64,000 bases of DNA, from NCBI GenBank assembly GCA_037178855.1, contig JASJZC010000006.1:1674001-1738000 (forward strand), given 5' to 3'. This document shows positions 23,326-34,126 of the stretch, piece after piece (position 1 is the first letter of the stretch; every line of letters starts with the position of its first letter). The notes below the pieces were generated by a model. That model worked only from the letters and a program-made list of their open reading frames with translations, searched no databases and was not told where the DNA came from. Made by a program: the position numbers and the translations under genes. This DNA comes from Oscheius sp. JU75. Lineage: Eukaryota; Nematoda; Chromadorea; Rhabditida; Rhabditidae.

Positions 23326-23799
23326 TCAGTCGATTTGGTCCATGTCAAGCTCGACGTTCAGGAGAGCTGCGATGATCAGAGCCAGCTCGGCGTCGTTCGG
23401 AGGCAGTCCATTTTGAGCTGGAGGAGCAGCAGCAGCTGGGGGCTGTCCATTCTGTTGTTGTCGAGGAGGCTGGATGAGATCCTGCGGGGGCGGTGGTGGA
23501 GCCTGAGGGACCTGGCCACGACGAATTCCTCCGATCACTTGGTGGAACAGTTGATTGCCCAGCTGGGGACGGTCATTCTGCCGCTGGACCACCCTTACCG
23601 GCTCGTCTTCTACGGCTGTCATCGAGTCGAACTGCCACTTTTCGACACGGCTCGTGCGCATCTCAGCACGGGTATAGGGCGAGGAACGGACGAGGTGTCT
23701 GATCAGAAGGGAGTCGTCGTGACTGTGCTGGGCCCAGGCCGGGACGAGAATTTGCGGCGAGCTGTCGTTGTAAAATATCTGGAATTGTGGTTCTGACAT
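23326..23799 (-). CDS. Orphan Pro/Gln-rich protein, 157 aa
   Basis: ATG 23799 to stop 23326. The N-terminal half (MSEPQFQIFYNDSSPQIL) may be folded. Residues about 95-135 are low-complexity (GQVPQAPPPPPQDLIQPPRQ, then AAAAPPAQNG), and it ends in an acidic LNVELDMDQID. There is no signal peptide, so it is probably intracellular. AATAAA (minus, 23288-23293) lies about 33 bp after the stop. A CAGTGTCAG sequence just upstream could be an acceptor; the longer frame to 24009 runs into motif-array DNA and was not used. A pseudogene copy lies at 52209-52600 and a 55-bp scrap at 32650-32705. I do not recognise the family. Confidence 0.6.
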   Translation of the reverse strand: MSEPQFQIFYNDSSPQILVPAWAQHSHDDSLLIRHLVRSSPYTRAEMRTSRVEKWQFDSMTAVEDEPVRVVQRQNDRPQLGNQLFHQVIGGIRRGQVPQAPPPPPQDLIQPPRQQQNGQPPAAAAPPAQNGLPPNDAELALIIAALLNVELDMDQID

Positions 23800-23829
23800 T
23801 TTCGTAAGAGCAACTGACACTGTTGAAAA

Positions 23830-24265
23830 TGAGAGTACGTCACTATACCAAAGCAGTGAAACATGCATATTTTCGGGAGCACAAATTGACTTCAGTTGCT
23901 TTGAAAAGACTCCCCAGGTTTCATGATATTTTGGAAAATAATCCAAAGATAAACCTAGCGAATGGTTTTCGGTGGCACTATATCGAACCAGTGAAACATG
24001 TATATTCAATGACCAACACCAACATTCATTGACTACTCTCGTTTTGACAAGACTCTATAGGAGCAATGAAGCATATCAGTTCTCAAAATCTTATGGCAGT
24101 ATCTCGTCATCATTTTGATAGATAAAAATTTGATGAATTTGGACCTAAGAACGGCGGACTGTTATTGGATAGAGCAATCCATTGTCGCTATATAAAAACA
24201 GTGAAACTGAAGCTTTTCATATCCTGTTTCAGTACCAAGTTTTCGATCCTTCTATTATGAAACAG
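23830..24265 (-). promoter_or_regulatory. TGTTTCA motif array upstream of the orphan gene
   Basis: AGTGAAACATG near 23859 and 23992, AGTGAAACT near 24200 and ATGAAACAG near 24257. CTATA lies 8-9 nt to the left of the 7-mer in the first three. The same arrangement upstream of the 52.6-kb copy is partly retained (52640), so these sites were duplicated with the cassette. Confidence 0.55.
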
Positions 24266-24476
24266 TAATCAATTTTGAGGCTTTTGTGTGAAGCGCCTAT
24301 TAGCAATTCTTAATACTTGAGATAGTTGAAATAATTTGTTTTCGGTCCGGTCCAAACACCTATTGACATTGATCCAACTTATACCAACTCCTTGAAATAT
24401 TTTTTGGGACAGAGACAGAGACAAAAACGGAGACAGACAGAGGCCGTCCAACTTCCAATATCGAAACTCCACCCAC

Positions 24477-27400
24477 CTTAATCTTCTTCATCTTTCCAGA
24501 AGAATACGTAGCCTTCATCTTGCTCCAATTTCCATAGACCTCAAGAATCTGTGTCTCCTTGGCCAGAAGAGTCTCGACCTCCTCATGGAAGACTTCCTCT
24601 TGATAGGCTTCCATGTAGAGTCCGAGCTGCTGGCACTTCAACCACTTTAGATCGAATTTGACCCTGGTTGCAGTGGCGGAAAAAGAGAAGAGAGACGGCG
24701 GCAGAGTGACCTTCTCGAGACGGGGCGGCATCTGGAGCTCGGGGACGAGGTGCGAGGCTTGGGTCGAGTCGACAAGACATCCGATCAAATCCATGATTCG
24801 GAGCTGCGGCAGGCTGGTGGCAGAGAAGAGCTGCTGCAGTATCGTGAGATCGAGGAAGCAGCCGGTCAGTGAGAGATGTTCCAGGGTCGGGGAGAGCACG
24901 GGCTGAAAATAAGAAGAATTTTTTGTGGCTATTGGAATCCTCTCCTTCTTAGTCATATTATAGTTTAGGTCTTTTTCCTACGCACGCAGTTCATCAAGTC
25001 CAACTATTAATCTTACATACCTTGTCTGAAACATGAAATGCTACAAACTCAGTAAACGACCCTTGAGTCTAGGAACCGGTTTCTGAACTTTTGGATGAAC
25101 TTACAGTAGACAATACTTGAAATTCCGACCAGTTTTTCTATGACTTTACTGTTTCACAGGATAAGCTGACTAGGTTTCGAAAACGAAAAAAGAAAAAATT
25201 AGAAAATAACAGTCACTGGAGTGCCTATGGGTACCATGTGTACTTTCAAGAACTGTATCTTTCAATGATCCTATAATTTTTTGTTTCACACAGGATTGAT
25301 TTGCCTTGCCTAACCGGTTGTTTACAGTGACCCATTGTTTGTGAACTTTTTGGCTCTTTTCGGGACGAAAGAGTCAGAAAATGGCTTGTTTGGAAATGGT
25401 GACGACACTTTTACATATCAAATACGAAAAAAAGAAAATGCTTACCTATAAGACCATTTGTTGTTCAGAAATTGGTGAAACATAAAAGGCGAAAAGTTCC
25501 CTAACTGAACTATACGGAACTTTTCAGAAACTAAAAGTTTTAAACTTTGAATCTATAAAGGCAGTCAAGCAGCTGGTACGTAAGTATCCGTTCAACAGTT
25601 TCTTTCAAGCAGCTAGCCTATTCAAGAAATACAAGAAGCCTAAAAGAATGAAATCTTGTCACAAGTTTTCGAGTTTCAGGGACATTTCATTTTTGTGAGT
25701 CTATTGGAGAGGAGTACTACAGTAAGTGCACAAGTGCCAGTATGTACGCAGTTTTGATACACAAATGTTCAAAAATTCGTTCAAGTTCATTTCTTTCTAG
25801 TTTATCTCTTTCAGGAGTTCTTTGGATCACAGCTACCAAACTCTTAGTATTCATAAAAGGGTGAAACACAAATTGTTCATCTACTGGAAAATTCACCGTT
25901 TTCATTGCTAGACTCTCCAATATTCTTCTCCGGCAGAAACACACGCTTCAATAACCGAGTTCCCAACGAAACCAAAAAAAAAAGATGAAAATCAGCTCGA
26001 AACTTCATGCACTCTTTGTGAAGACGCGTCTCTCCTCGGACAGCCTGCGACTATTTTTGTTACCCTAACTCTCAAAGATATATTATTCCGTCTTGCTGTT
26101 ATACAGAATTGTTGTTTTCAATAACTTCCCTAATTCAGGTACACTATGAAACCCAAAAAATTATCAGAAACCATACTAACCTTGATACGCTGCGGCGTGA
26201 TCTTGGGTCCGATTCGAAGAGACTGATTGGCTCGCTGGAGAATCCTGAGCGTCTTGAGACGACAGAAGCCGTGTTCCTGGAGCTCTGCCGGCCAGTCGGA
26301 AGAAAAGTTCTCATTGGAGATGACAAGCTGCTTCAACGTGTTGGTCTTTTCTGTCACGAGGAGTCGCAGGCTGTCCGAGGAGAGACGCGTCTGCACAAAG
26401 AGACTCTGCATGGCCGGACAGTGCTCGAGGATCTTGTCCAGGTAATGCGGATTCTGGAATATTTTACACTAGGCGAAGAAATGCAACATAGTAGATTTCT
26501 TAGCATTGTGTCTTTATCGTTTCATTTTCATTTTCGTGGAGGATTCCGAAAGGTTAGAAATTTCTTACTTTTTTGACTATAGTTAGGTTAGGTGTTCTGC
26601 CTAAGCCTTCAGATTAAAAAATTATAAATATCAGCGATAGTATATGCTTTTAGTACCTGCTATAATAGCGCTAGTTCTCTATTCTGGTCTCTAAAAATAT
26701 CCAAAAAAACTGTCTATCAGTACTCTCGAGTATGGTTCTCTAACCGTTTTCAGGCAAACCCCTTCCTGTATCAAAAAAAAGTATGTTTCAGCCGCAATAT
26801 ACACTAGTTTTGATGCTTCCTGCTACTGATTCAGACAACATTCATTATTCGTCAGTATCTCATTTTATTGGTTTAGCTCAAAGCTAATATGTTTCAGATG
26901 TAGTAGTTACGAAAAAAAGCCACACTTGTTGTACCTGGTGCACGATAAAAAGCGAAATTGTCATGTGATAGTCTAAACTGTCACATTCTGTATTTTAGTG
27001 GGCACGTATGCTTCACCTGTAGTATACACTAGCTTTGGTGTTTATCCTATGATTTCATGCTCGCTTCGAAATTCATCCGATCTATTATTTTCGGGTCAGA
27101 CATCTATGTTCAGCCATAGTAGAAGTAAAAATTCAGATGTTACTACTGCTGGTTCAATTATCATTAAGTCAAGAGGCCCGGATAGTCAAGTGGATAGAAT
27201 GATGGATTACAAAGAAAGCGATCGCAGTTCAATCCCGGGTGGTAGTACATGAAGGTGGTCTACCCTGGCATGTCTCGCCAGCCTAGCCTATACAGCGGAT
27301 TCCGCAACCTGAGCAACCATGATTATTCAATCATTTTTACTCTAAGCTCTCCAAATGTGATCGGTCAGATGAAATGTCTTGAATACCGAATAAACAGTTT

Positions 27401-28727
27401 TTTTTAAGTTTCAAGATTACCAATTGTATTGCTTGTCAGTTTCAAATTAAGTATGTTTCGACTGTATCATATACATGACCAAATTTGACTGAACTATTGT
27501 TTGCTGCCCTGCAATAGCAAAAAAATTGTCTACTCTTGTTCCAAGATTTTCACGGTTACTTAAGCAAGTTTTTTTTCTTTATTTTTTTCTGTAGTTGCGG
27601 ATAGCGAAAGTTGTGTTTGGTAGGATAACCTAATCATTGGTAGGATAACGTTTTCTTCAATCTTTGCTATCCAAACCAACCCAGAATTGAAAATCAGAAG
27701 TCTCAAGAATGGTTTTCTAGACATTTTTGTCATTTCCGATATCAAATAGTAATGTTTCCGCTTCAGTATACATCAGAACCCCTTAGTGGAACCCCACTGC
27801 CTTCTGCTCCTTCCTGAAAACAACCCAAAATCGACTACCAGAACTCAGATAGTTTTCTAGCAATTTTTTGAAAATTTCTGATATCCAAATGCTATGTTTC
27901 AGCGGCGGTAGACAATTGAAGAGTTTGATAGAATCATGTTGTGAATTACTCTTCGCTCATCAGAAAAAGCCAAAAACGACAACCAGAACTGTTAGGTAGT
28001 TTTCAAGTTCTATTTGGAAGCTTCTGATATCAAACGAATGTTTTCGACGCAGTAGATACTAAGAAACCCTTGGTAGCACCGCGATTAATTTGTTTCTCAC
28101 GAGTAGCCAACTTTGCCTACCATTGTTCTCAGAACCCGTTTCAAGTAATTGTTGAACAAACTCTGTCACTTTAAGTATTCTAGCGCCCAAAAAAGTTATG
28201 TTTCAGCTGTAGTATACGCTAGAGAAAAAAAACCTTATTAGATCTCTTTTCTAGTACTCCTTGGGGAAACCTGACATCATCAAGTCATGTTTCAGCAGTT
28301 GTAGACACTAGAAGACCTTGGTAGTACAGTGATTACAACATCAACGCTCTTGGATTTTTGAACAAACCCTATCACTTCCCGTATTCTAGCACCTAAAAAT
28401 AATTTTGTTTCATCTGCAATTCATTGTAGAGATCCTTGATAGAACCACGTTTTCTTGTTGTCACCGTTAGAAGAAAAATTGACTAACCGGTGCTCCGGGC
28501 TTGGTGCCATCCTCCTTCCTAACGATCTCCTTGGTCCGGTAGCTGCAGACGTCCTGGCAGCAGTCCGCATCCATTCCCAGAAAAGTCGAGTTGTCGTAGA
28601 GGATGACGGCTTTAATTTTGTTGAGGCAAACGGCGAGCTCGAAGACCTCCGAGTCCATTATGGCCATTTCCAGTCTCTTCTGCAGAGGAATCCTGTCGAA
28701 GACGGCACGGAGAGCATCGCTGGACAT
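24477..28727 (-). CDS. F-box-like / leucine-rich-repeat protein, 3' end open
   Basis: Three exons join in phase 0: 28488-28727, 26181-26453 and 24477-24902 (313 codons). Exon 1 starts MSSDALRAVFDRIPLQKRLE, which resembles an F-box-like helix. Exon 2 has leucine-rich segments (CPAMQSLFVQTRLSSDSLRL, then TLKQLVISNENF). Exon 3 continues with LEHLSLTGCFLDLTILQQLF and LPQLRIMDLIGC, ending KMKKIK at a GTGGGT donor. F-box/LRR proteins are substrate receptors of SCF ubiquitin ligases; this role is inferred. No further exon was identified. Without splicing, the frame ends after 38 more codons in TCTCTG repeat DNA. Intron 1 (about 2.0 kb) is filled with TGTTTCA motifs. The acceptors AATATTCCAG and TTATTTTCAG and donor GTTAGT are good. 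Confidence 0.75.
25020..25880. promoter_or_regulatory. TGTTTCA motifs in intron 2 of the F-box/LRR gene
   Basis: TGAAACA near 25027, 25475 and 25862 and TGTTTCA near 25149 and 25282, so orientation is mixed here. Spacing is 120-390 bp. No coding exon is supported in this intron. Confidence 0.45.
26780..28430 (+). promoter_or_regulatory. TGTTTCA motif array in intron 1 of the F-box/LRR gene
   Basis: The clearest array. Copies near 26784, 26890, 27009, 27453, 27752, 27895, 28039, 28199, 28286 and 28405 follow ATGTTTCAGCTGTAGTATAC plus ACTAG. Several also share upstream TTTCTGATATCAAA and downstream CCTTGGTAGNACC. TATAC or TAGAC starts 7-9 nt after the 7-mer. Orientation is uniform (+), antisense to the host gene. 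Read with knowledge of nematode 21U-RNA loci (Ruby motif CTGTTTCA, RNA starting roughly 40 nt downstream at YRNT), these are candidate piRNA promoters. Confidence 0.6.
27177..27250 (+). other. tRNA-like fragment
   Basis: TAGTCAAGTGGATAGAATG resembles an A box and AGTTCAATCCC a B box about 50 nt later. The acceptor and T stems do not pair, so this is not a functional tRNA; it may be a decayed tRNA or a tRNA-derived SINE head. Confidence 0.3.
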
Positions 28728-28729
28728 CT

Positions 28730-29700
28730 TGGATAGAGCAGACGACGTCCCGAGAGACTGGCAGCAGGGAATAATTGGAACTTTCTTTTTTTTTTTTTTT
28801 GGAAAGTTTGCTTTTTGTTTGGAAACTTTGGTAATTTACAAAAGTTAAACAAATTGTGTTTCAGAAAGCTATTGAAAGGCAAACAATTAGTGTGAAGCAT
28901 TGAAACCGCTATGATGTTTCTTTACAAAAACGCAGTGGTATGGTTTCCGTCCCTCTGTCCCCGTTTCTGCTCAACTACCGGTCAACTACAAGAAAAGTGC
29001 ATTGTTTCATGGTTTGCATAAGTTTTCCAAATAGCACTGCTTTTGCTGAACTAGTCTGTAAGAAGTATAGTAGCGATCCATTTTAGACGTTTTCATCTTG
29101 TTTCGCAACAGAGATGTTCCTAGCAAAACCCTGCTCATTGGTGGTTCTATATATCAAAAGCTTTATTGTTTCAAACCTTTTATGAACTGTCGAGACAGTG
29201 GAAACAAACATTGGACCGGCGATTTCGGTTGGTATGTGTACAAGAGTGGCCCCTTTTTCCAGTACTTTTTCTGTTGTTTTTCAAGAAAAAGATATAATTT
29301 CCCAGTAAACCTGGGTTTTATTGACTTTACGTTGAACTAACAGATAAATATGAAAGATAAATGACCATTTCCAGCTCGACCCACCTATCCAGCTCTCCGG
29401 TCTCGGCTTTCTACCAATCTATCATGTCAACACGTCGGCATCACCGAGGCTGGAAAATAAAGAAAATGGGCAGTTGGGAAGTCCTTCTTGGCTGAGGTCG
29501 ATGCCAGTACTTTCAAGTAACTTCCCTATAGAATTTCGAGTAAAATATACATTTTTCTGGTCCATGACATGATTTTTCGGCCTCGCCTTTCGGCAAAGTT
29601 GGGAAGCAACAAATGTTCTATAACTTCCTCATGTCACCTCGAAAACCCAACGTAAATGTCAAAATTGTCCCAAAGGTACATAAAAGCAGTAGCTGGATAA
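28730..29700. other. Gene-free stretch before the lysine-rich gene
   Basis: TGTTTCA motifs near 28858, 29006 and 29166. A TTTCCAG acceptor at about 29391 opens a frame (LDPPIQLSGLGFLPIYHV) of coding-like composition that might be a 5' exon of the lysine-rich gene, but no donor was confirmed. Confidence 0.35.
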
Positions 29701-29778
29701 TTGGAAGAAGACTCTCTAGGTCCTCTCTACCCAGGAAAGCTCGTGGTCAGCTTCTGTACTACGGGAAGAAAGGAAAAG

Positions 29779-30184
29779 ATGCGAGATGAGAAGAACAAGA
29801 GCTCTAAACAAGGATCCAAAAAGATGTTTGCTAAGCTTAAGAAGTGGCTGAGGTCGATTTGGCTGATACGGGTGAGCCACCTTCTTATTTCCGAGACGGT
29901 ACAGGGCAATAGTTGCCAGACAGTACAAGATCTCACTCGTTTTGCACTTGAGAGGAGCACTCGTAGCATGAAGAAGGAATCTTCGAAGAGGTACGTTCCT
30001 GGCTCTGGTACTGATGGTGGTAGCAGAAAGAGCACGAGATAGAGAAAAGTCAAAAGGAAGCAGGAGAGGAAGGAGCCAACAGAAAAGGGAGAAGCGTCAG
30101 AAAGACAGTAAGAGAAACGAGAAGAAGAGTGATAAGGAGGTCGAGAAAGTTGGTGAATACTTCGGAAAGAGTCTGAGAAACAAG
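29779..30184 (+). CDS. Lysine-rich basic protein, partial, two exons
   Basis: ATG 29779 opens MRDEKNKSSKQGSKKMFAKL. The donor AAGAG-GTACGT at 29990/29991 and the acceptor GAGATAG at 30042 remove a 52-nt intron, and exon 30043-30184 continues in frame with RGRSQQKREKRQKDSKRNEK and EVEKVGEYFGKSLRNK before a GTAAGG donor. The composition (Lys, Arg, Ser, Glu) suggests a disordered nucleic-acid-associated protein, but nothing more specific. The 3' exons are uncertain; a frame at about 30350-30450 is a weak candidate. The unspliced frames in this area run through CAGAGA repeats. Confidence 0.4.
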
Positions 30185-30745
30185 GTAAGGGAACAGAGAG
30201 ACAGAGGGATAGAGAGACAGAGAAACAGAGAGTGTAAAGGAGAAGGAGAGCAAGGAACGAACTGAATCCTAGCGTCGTAAAGTTAGTGAAAGGGGAGGAA
30301 GGAGGATGTAAAAGATCGGCTCCGGGAGTTTACAGAAGTGTTTCCAGGGAAGAATTTGTATTTTGGTGAAAAAAAGTTGGAGAAAAGAACCCGGAAGAAA
30401 AGGTTGAACCAAATCGAACGTAGAGAGTTGATGATGCCAACCAGATATTAAGTTTATAAAAAAAATTACGATTTGGAGGAAGAGAAATCGACGGTAAAGA
30501 TCTTGTGACGAAGAGTCTTAGGCTTACCCTGAAACATAATTTTTCAGAATCTCAAATTTACAGTGTGTGAGGCACCAGAAAAAAAAACAAGAAGCAAAGA
30601 TTCTTGTGTTTCAGAGATGTAATACTAACCATGTTTTTGAGGAACCTGAAACATCAGCATTTTTATACCACGTGTTTCACCTGGACTACTGTATCTTTTG
30701 TTCCTGATACCTTATAGCATCCTTGAGGCATACAAAAAGTTTCAG

Positions 30746-30933
30746 AATCTATTGCATCTACCAAGAATGTTGAGAAGAAGAAGAAAGGTACAAGAAAGAA
30801 GCCAAGTCCTGGTCGGAAGAAGAGCAAGAAAAATGAGAATAGGAAGGATAAAACTGCCTCCAAGATGATCATGGACAGTGAGCACAAAGATGAGCCCTTT
30901 TCCTTCTTGACTGACCGCTTTTTGGCACGATGA
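30746..30933 (+). CDS. Lysine-rich exon candidate
   Basis: An AAAAAGTTTCAG acceptor is followed by an open stretch containing ASTKNVEKKKKGTRKKPSPG and ending DEPFSFLTDRFLAR and TGA. A broken copy lies at 53140-53300, and the upstream acceptor region also recurs at 50395-50430. It may be the final exon of the lysine-rich gene, but the phase does not match the 30184 donor directly. Confidence 0.35.
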
Positions 30934-31190
30934 GAGAGGTTGCTTCATTGAAGACTAAAAAGTTGAGGAATCCAAGAAGATCGAAAGTCGAAGTCTGGCT
31001 CGAAGGAGAGCGTGAAAAGTCCACGAAATATAGTAAGAAGGAGGAGGTTAGGGCGAAGGAGAGCAAGAAGACCGCTTCGTGCTCGAAGGACAAGACAAAG
31101 CAGTCGAAAGAGAGTGAAAAGAAGGCCACCTCGGCCAAAAAGCCGAAAGCGTCGCAGAAGAAGAAGTAGTCGACTGGATGGAGAGAGAGA
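30930..31190 (+). pseudogene. Lysine-rich ORF remnant, cassette C
   Basis: Best preserved copy: KEEVRAKESKKTASCSKDKT followed by KQSKESEKKATSAKKPKASQ and a stop near 31169. The 5' part is shifted by one frame relative to copy D (EESKKIEKSMLGSKESEKKS), so no copy reads through. Tail-to-tail with lectin C. Confidence 0.45.
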
Positions 31191-31296
31191 AAAAGAGCCC
31201 ATAGAAAACGAAACTCTCTCGAGTCTTTTACTTTCCTGGGGTGACAGAGAGTCGAATCCGTTCACGAAATTGTAAAACAAAATTAAGCTTTTATTA

Positions 31297-32356
31297 TCAA
31301 GACAGAGAAGGTTTCTTGCAGACGAAGGCACGAAGAGTACTTGTCACGGGAAGATATGCATCGAATATGAACCGACAATCTTTGGCATCAGTTCTCTCAT
31401 CAACATTCAGCTGAAAAACAGAAGTGTTACGCTTTTTATGACTTACATAACCATATTGATGTCCAGGCCACGGCGTACCCGGTGCCCAAATCTGGTAGTC
31501 GAAAGGAGTCCCATCAGTCCAAGACAATACATTATTCAGAAAAAGGAGTCCAATAATAACTTGGTTTGACCAATCCTGGGCCATCCCTGTTCCCGACAGT
31601 TCACTGACAAAATAGATCTCATCAGAGCTGTGAATAGAGGTCAAATGACCACCGGCGCCCTCAATACAGGTCGCTTCAGCATCTGCATGATTAGTTCGAG
31701 ATCCAATGAATGTTCTGTAACAAGAATCGGTTTTGTTGAAGTACATCCAGCCGGTCTCACACAGAGCTGAAGACTATCTTCAAAAGTAATATAATCAACA
31801 AACCGTGTCTAGGAGTTGGCTGGATAGTCTGAGAGACTGGATCGGTCATGCAAATGTACGGGAGCTTGGTAGAACAGTTTGGATTTCTGAACTTGGTATT
31901 CCAGTCACAGTCTCCCAGTCTCTCAACCTACCCCCACAGATTCGTTCCTCCTTGAATAGCAGCACACTGTCCGCCTAGAGATTGCCCCGGCGCCCAGTTA
32001 CTATAAGCATATGCTGTCCCATCTATCCACATCCAGACTCCAGCCCCCTGCACCAAACTGTTCAGTCCAATATAGTAAGATTTCTCCGACTCCATTCCAT
32101 TCAAACTCCCAACGAACGAATTGATAAATCCATTTTCGATAGTAGCTAGGAAGCCTCCGTCTCTGTTGCAGTAGGTCATTGCTCCTACATAGTTTTGAGT
32201 GTCTGTTGAGACTTTGAAGCATCTAGGAATTTGTGAATACCATGCAGAATACTAGTCCCACCTGTTGTTGCGAGTGTCAAGACTGTATCCCGATGGACAT
32301 TGTTGAGAGAAGATAGTTTGAGCTGTCACAAAGAGAAGGATCCAGCGTTTCAGCAT
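31297..32356 (-). CDS. C-type lectin C, two CTLDs, secreted, 300 aa
   Basis: Exons 32262-32356, 31932-32222, 31804-31886, 31447-31766 and 31297-31410 total 903 nt. Signal peptide MLKRWILLFVTAQTIFSQ. CTLD1 keeps all four core cysteines (CFKVS, TYCNRDGG, GGQCAAI, LPYIC). CTLD2 has SCYRTFIGS, EATCIEGAGGHL, SWTDGTPFDYQIW, DCRFIF and AFVCKK, so this copy alone keeps the expected third cysteine of CTLD2 in its standard place. EPN/QPD motifs are missing. Introns 3 (46 nt) and 4 (36 nt) are very short. The promoter has TGATAAG and AGATAAG. Same duplicated cassette as A and D; likely a secreted gut or immune lectin (inferred). Confidence 0.92.
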
Positions 32357-32384
32357 GCTGAAATCCGGCTGTTGGGCAATATAA

Positions 32385-32445
32385 CAATCTTATCTCTCAC
32401 CCAATTTCTCCTATAATCGGGTTATTCTCTCGCTTATCATAGACG
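32385..32445 (-). promoter_or_regulatory. Promoter of lectin C with two GATA sites
   Basis: AGATAAG (minus, 32389-32395) and TGATAAG (minus, 32433-32439) upstream of the ATG at 32356. A second, partial copy of the whole promoter block follows at about 32510-32640 (again with CTTATC sites), next to a partial start region at about 32515. Confidence 0.6.
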
Positions 32446-32499
32446 CACAGTTAGTAAAGAGTGAAAAGAGTAAAGAGTGTCCAGTAAAAACTTCCGATT

Positions 32500-32710
32500 A
32501 ATGATCCAGTGTTTTAGAATGCTGTTTGTCCGTCTGTTGGGCAAAGTAAGTCTTATCTTCCGCCCAATTTCTCCTTTAATCGGGTTATTCTCTTGCTTAT
32601 CATAGACGCACAGTCAGTAAAGAGTGTCCAGTAAAAACTTCCGAAGAATACCGGGCCACGACGAATTCCTCCAATCACTTGGTGGAACAGTTGATTGTCC
32701 AGCTGTGTTG
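32500..32710. repeat. Partial duplicate of the lectin promoter plus scrap of the orphan gene
   Basis: About 32505-32645 repeats the lectin upstream region. About 32650-32705 is a 55-bp piece of the Pro/Gln-rich orphan gene (CACGACGAATTCCTCCAATC), and a lectin exon scrap (GGCACTGTCTCAAGGCGGAC) follows. This is what remains of the right half of cassette C. Confidence 0.7.
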
Positions 32711-34126
32711 GCACTGTCTCAAGGCGGACCGTGTACAGTAGCCTCTCTCTTTACCTACTGAACTTGAAACATGAATTCACTCTCGCAATTTTTTTGTGTG
32801 CTTTACCAGTTCAATATAGGTTCAAGTATCTCGGTTTCTTCAGTGAGTTGGCAGCAGGGTTTTCAGAAAGTAAATAAAGTTGATTATGGCTCCAAGCATG
32901 TCAAAAACATACATTTTTGTTCAAACAAAAAAGCAATGGTACCATGTGTACAAAAAGTTAGAACAGAAATACAAACTGGGCCAGTCGAGAGGAGAAGAAA
33001 TGAGCAACTAGCAGAGAGAGGAAAAGAGACCATTTTTGTTGGAGAAAGTTGTAGAAGGAGAAACAAAGCCCTTGAAGGTACCTGGAAAGTTTATAGTAAG
33101 TTTTCTTGTTTCAATGGATAGTTATCTCTAGGCTCTACTTTGGGCTTCAATGCCATGATCCGTCGCTGCACTTCAAATTTCAAAATAAAATAGTTACAAA
33201 TTTCACAGGACAAAATATGTTTCACGACTTCAATAAATCAATGAACATAGTTCTAGGATCAACGTCTCTGCAAAAAATGAAAAAGCTATAAGGACACCAG
33301 AACAGAACAAGTCTAGATTTTTGGAAGTTGTTCCTAACACTTTTGTGAATTTTATGGTTTCAAGACACAGATATTATTACGTTCAGTGCTGTATTTCCAC
33401 TCACCCCAACAATAAAATGGCTTTGTCAAATAGTTAAATCTAAACGATTGTATTCGTTCTAAGTGTGTCTTGAAAATGTTTGACGACTCCATTATACCAG
33501 TTCCGATCTTGCTTGCAACGTTTGGTTACAAAAATGTGTTTCGTCGAATACACATAACACCTCAAGATGTAACTTTGTATTGTTCGTAGCTGATTTCTAA
33601 GAGAAAGAAAAAGTTTGATCATAAAATAGGAACAGCTGGAGATACAGAAGCAAGTAGGTTCGTTACCTAATTTTATGATGCACAACCCAACTTTTTGTGC
33701 TTACTAAGCGTAAATTGAAGTTCTTAACTATTGGATATCGCGCAGGCAGAAGATATAATGTAACAAAACTATGCGCACTACTTATAGCAGCAGCTTGAAA
33801 CGTTTGTTAGCTATCCTTCAAGCTGGTTGTACCCAAAAATGTCGAGTATATAAGAGCTTGAACTATGCTTTTCTAGGATTGTCGGATTTTCCAGGTTCTA
33901 AAAAAATGATTTGGATATCATGCACGCACATAGGTACTTGTGCGGACTAGTAGTAATGGATCGTACCCCCATACCAAAAGCATAAACACTGTCTGCACTT
34001 TGTGACAAAAAATGTTTTATCGGTCTCATATAAGAAATTGAACTGTGACTTTCTGCTGTTGCCATGGCTGTTAGGAGAAAAGACTAACCCGAAATGTTTA
34101 GAAAGTAAAGCTGTCTTGCGTTGAGA
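32711..34126. other. Gene-free stretch
   Basis: Contains TGAAACA/TGTTTCA near 32767, 33107 and 33217. No exon with phase support was found. Confidence 0.4.

Noticed and set aside
23800-24009. N-terminal extension of the Pro/Gln-rich ORF to 24009
   Set aside because: The extension runs through the TGTTTCA array (SLVRYSATENHS, CFTAL-type frames), has no matching extension in the 52-kb copy, and a good ATG at 23799 is available.
27177-27250. Functional tRNA gene
   Set aside because: Acceptor and T stems do not pair.
30050-31331. Minus-strand Ser/Leu/Phe-rich frames resembling membrane proteins
   Set aside because: They are the complement of lysine-rich and CAGAGA sequence and have no splice or start support.
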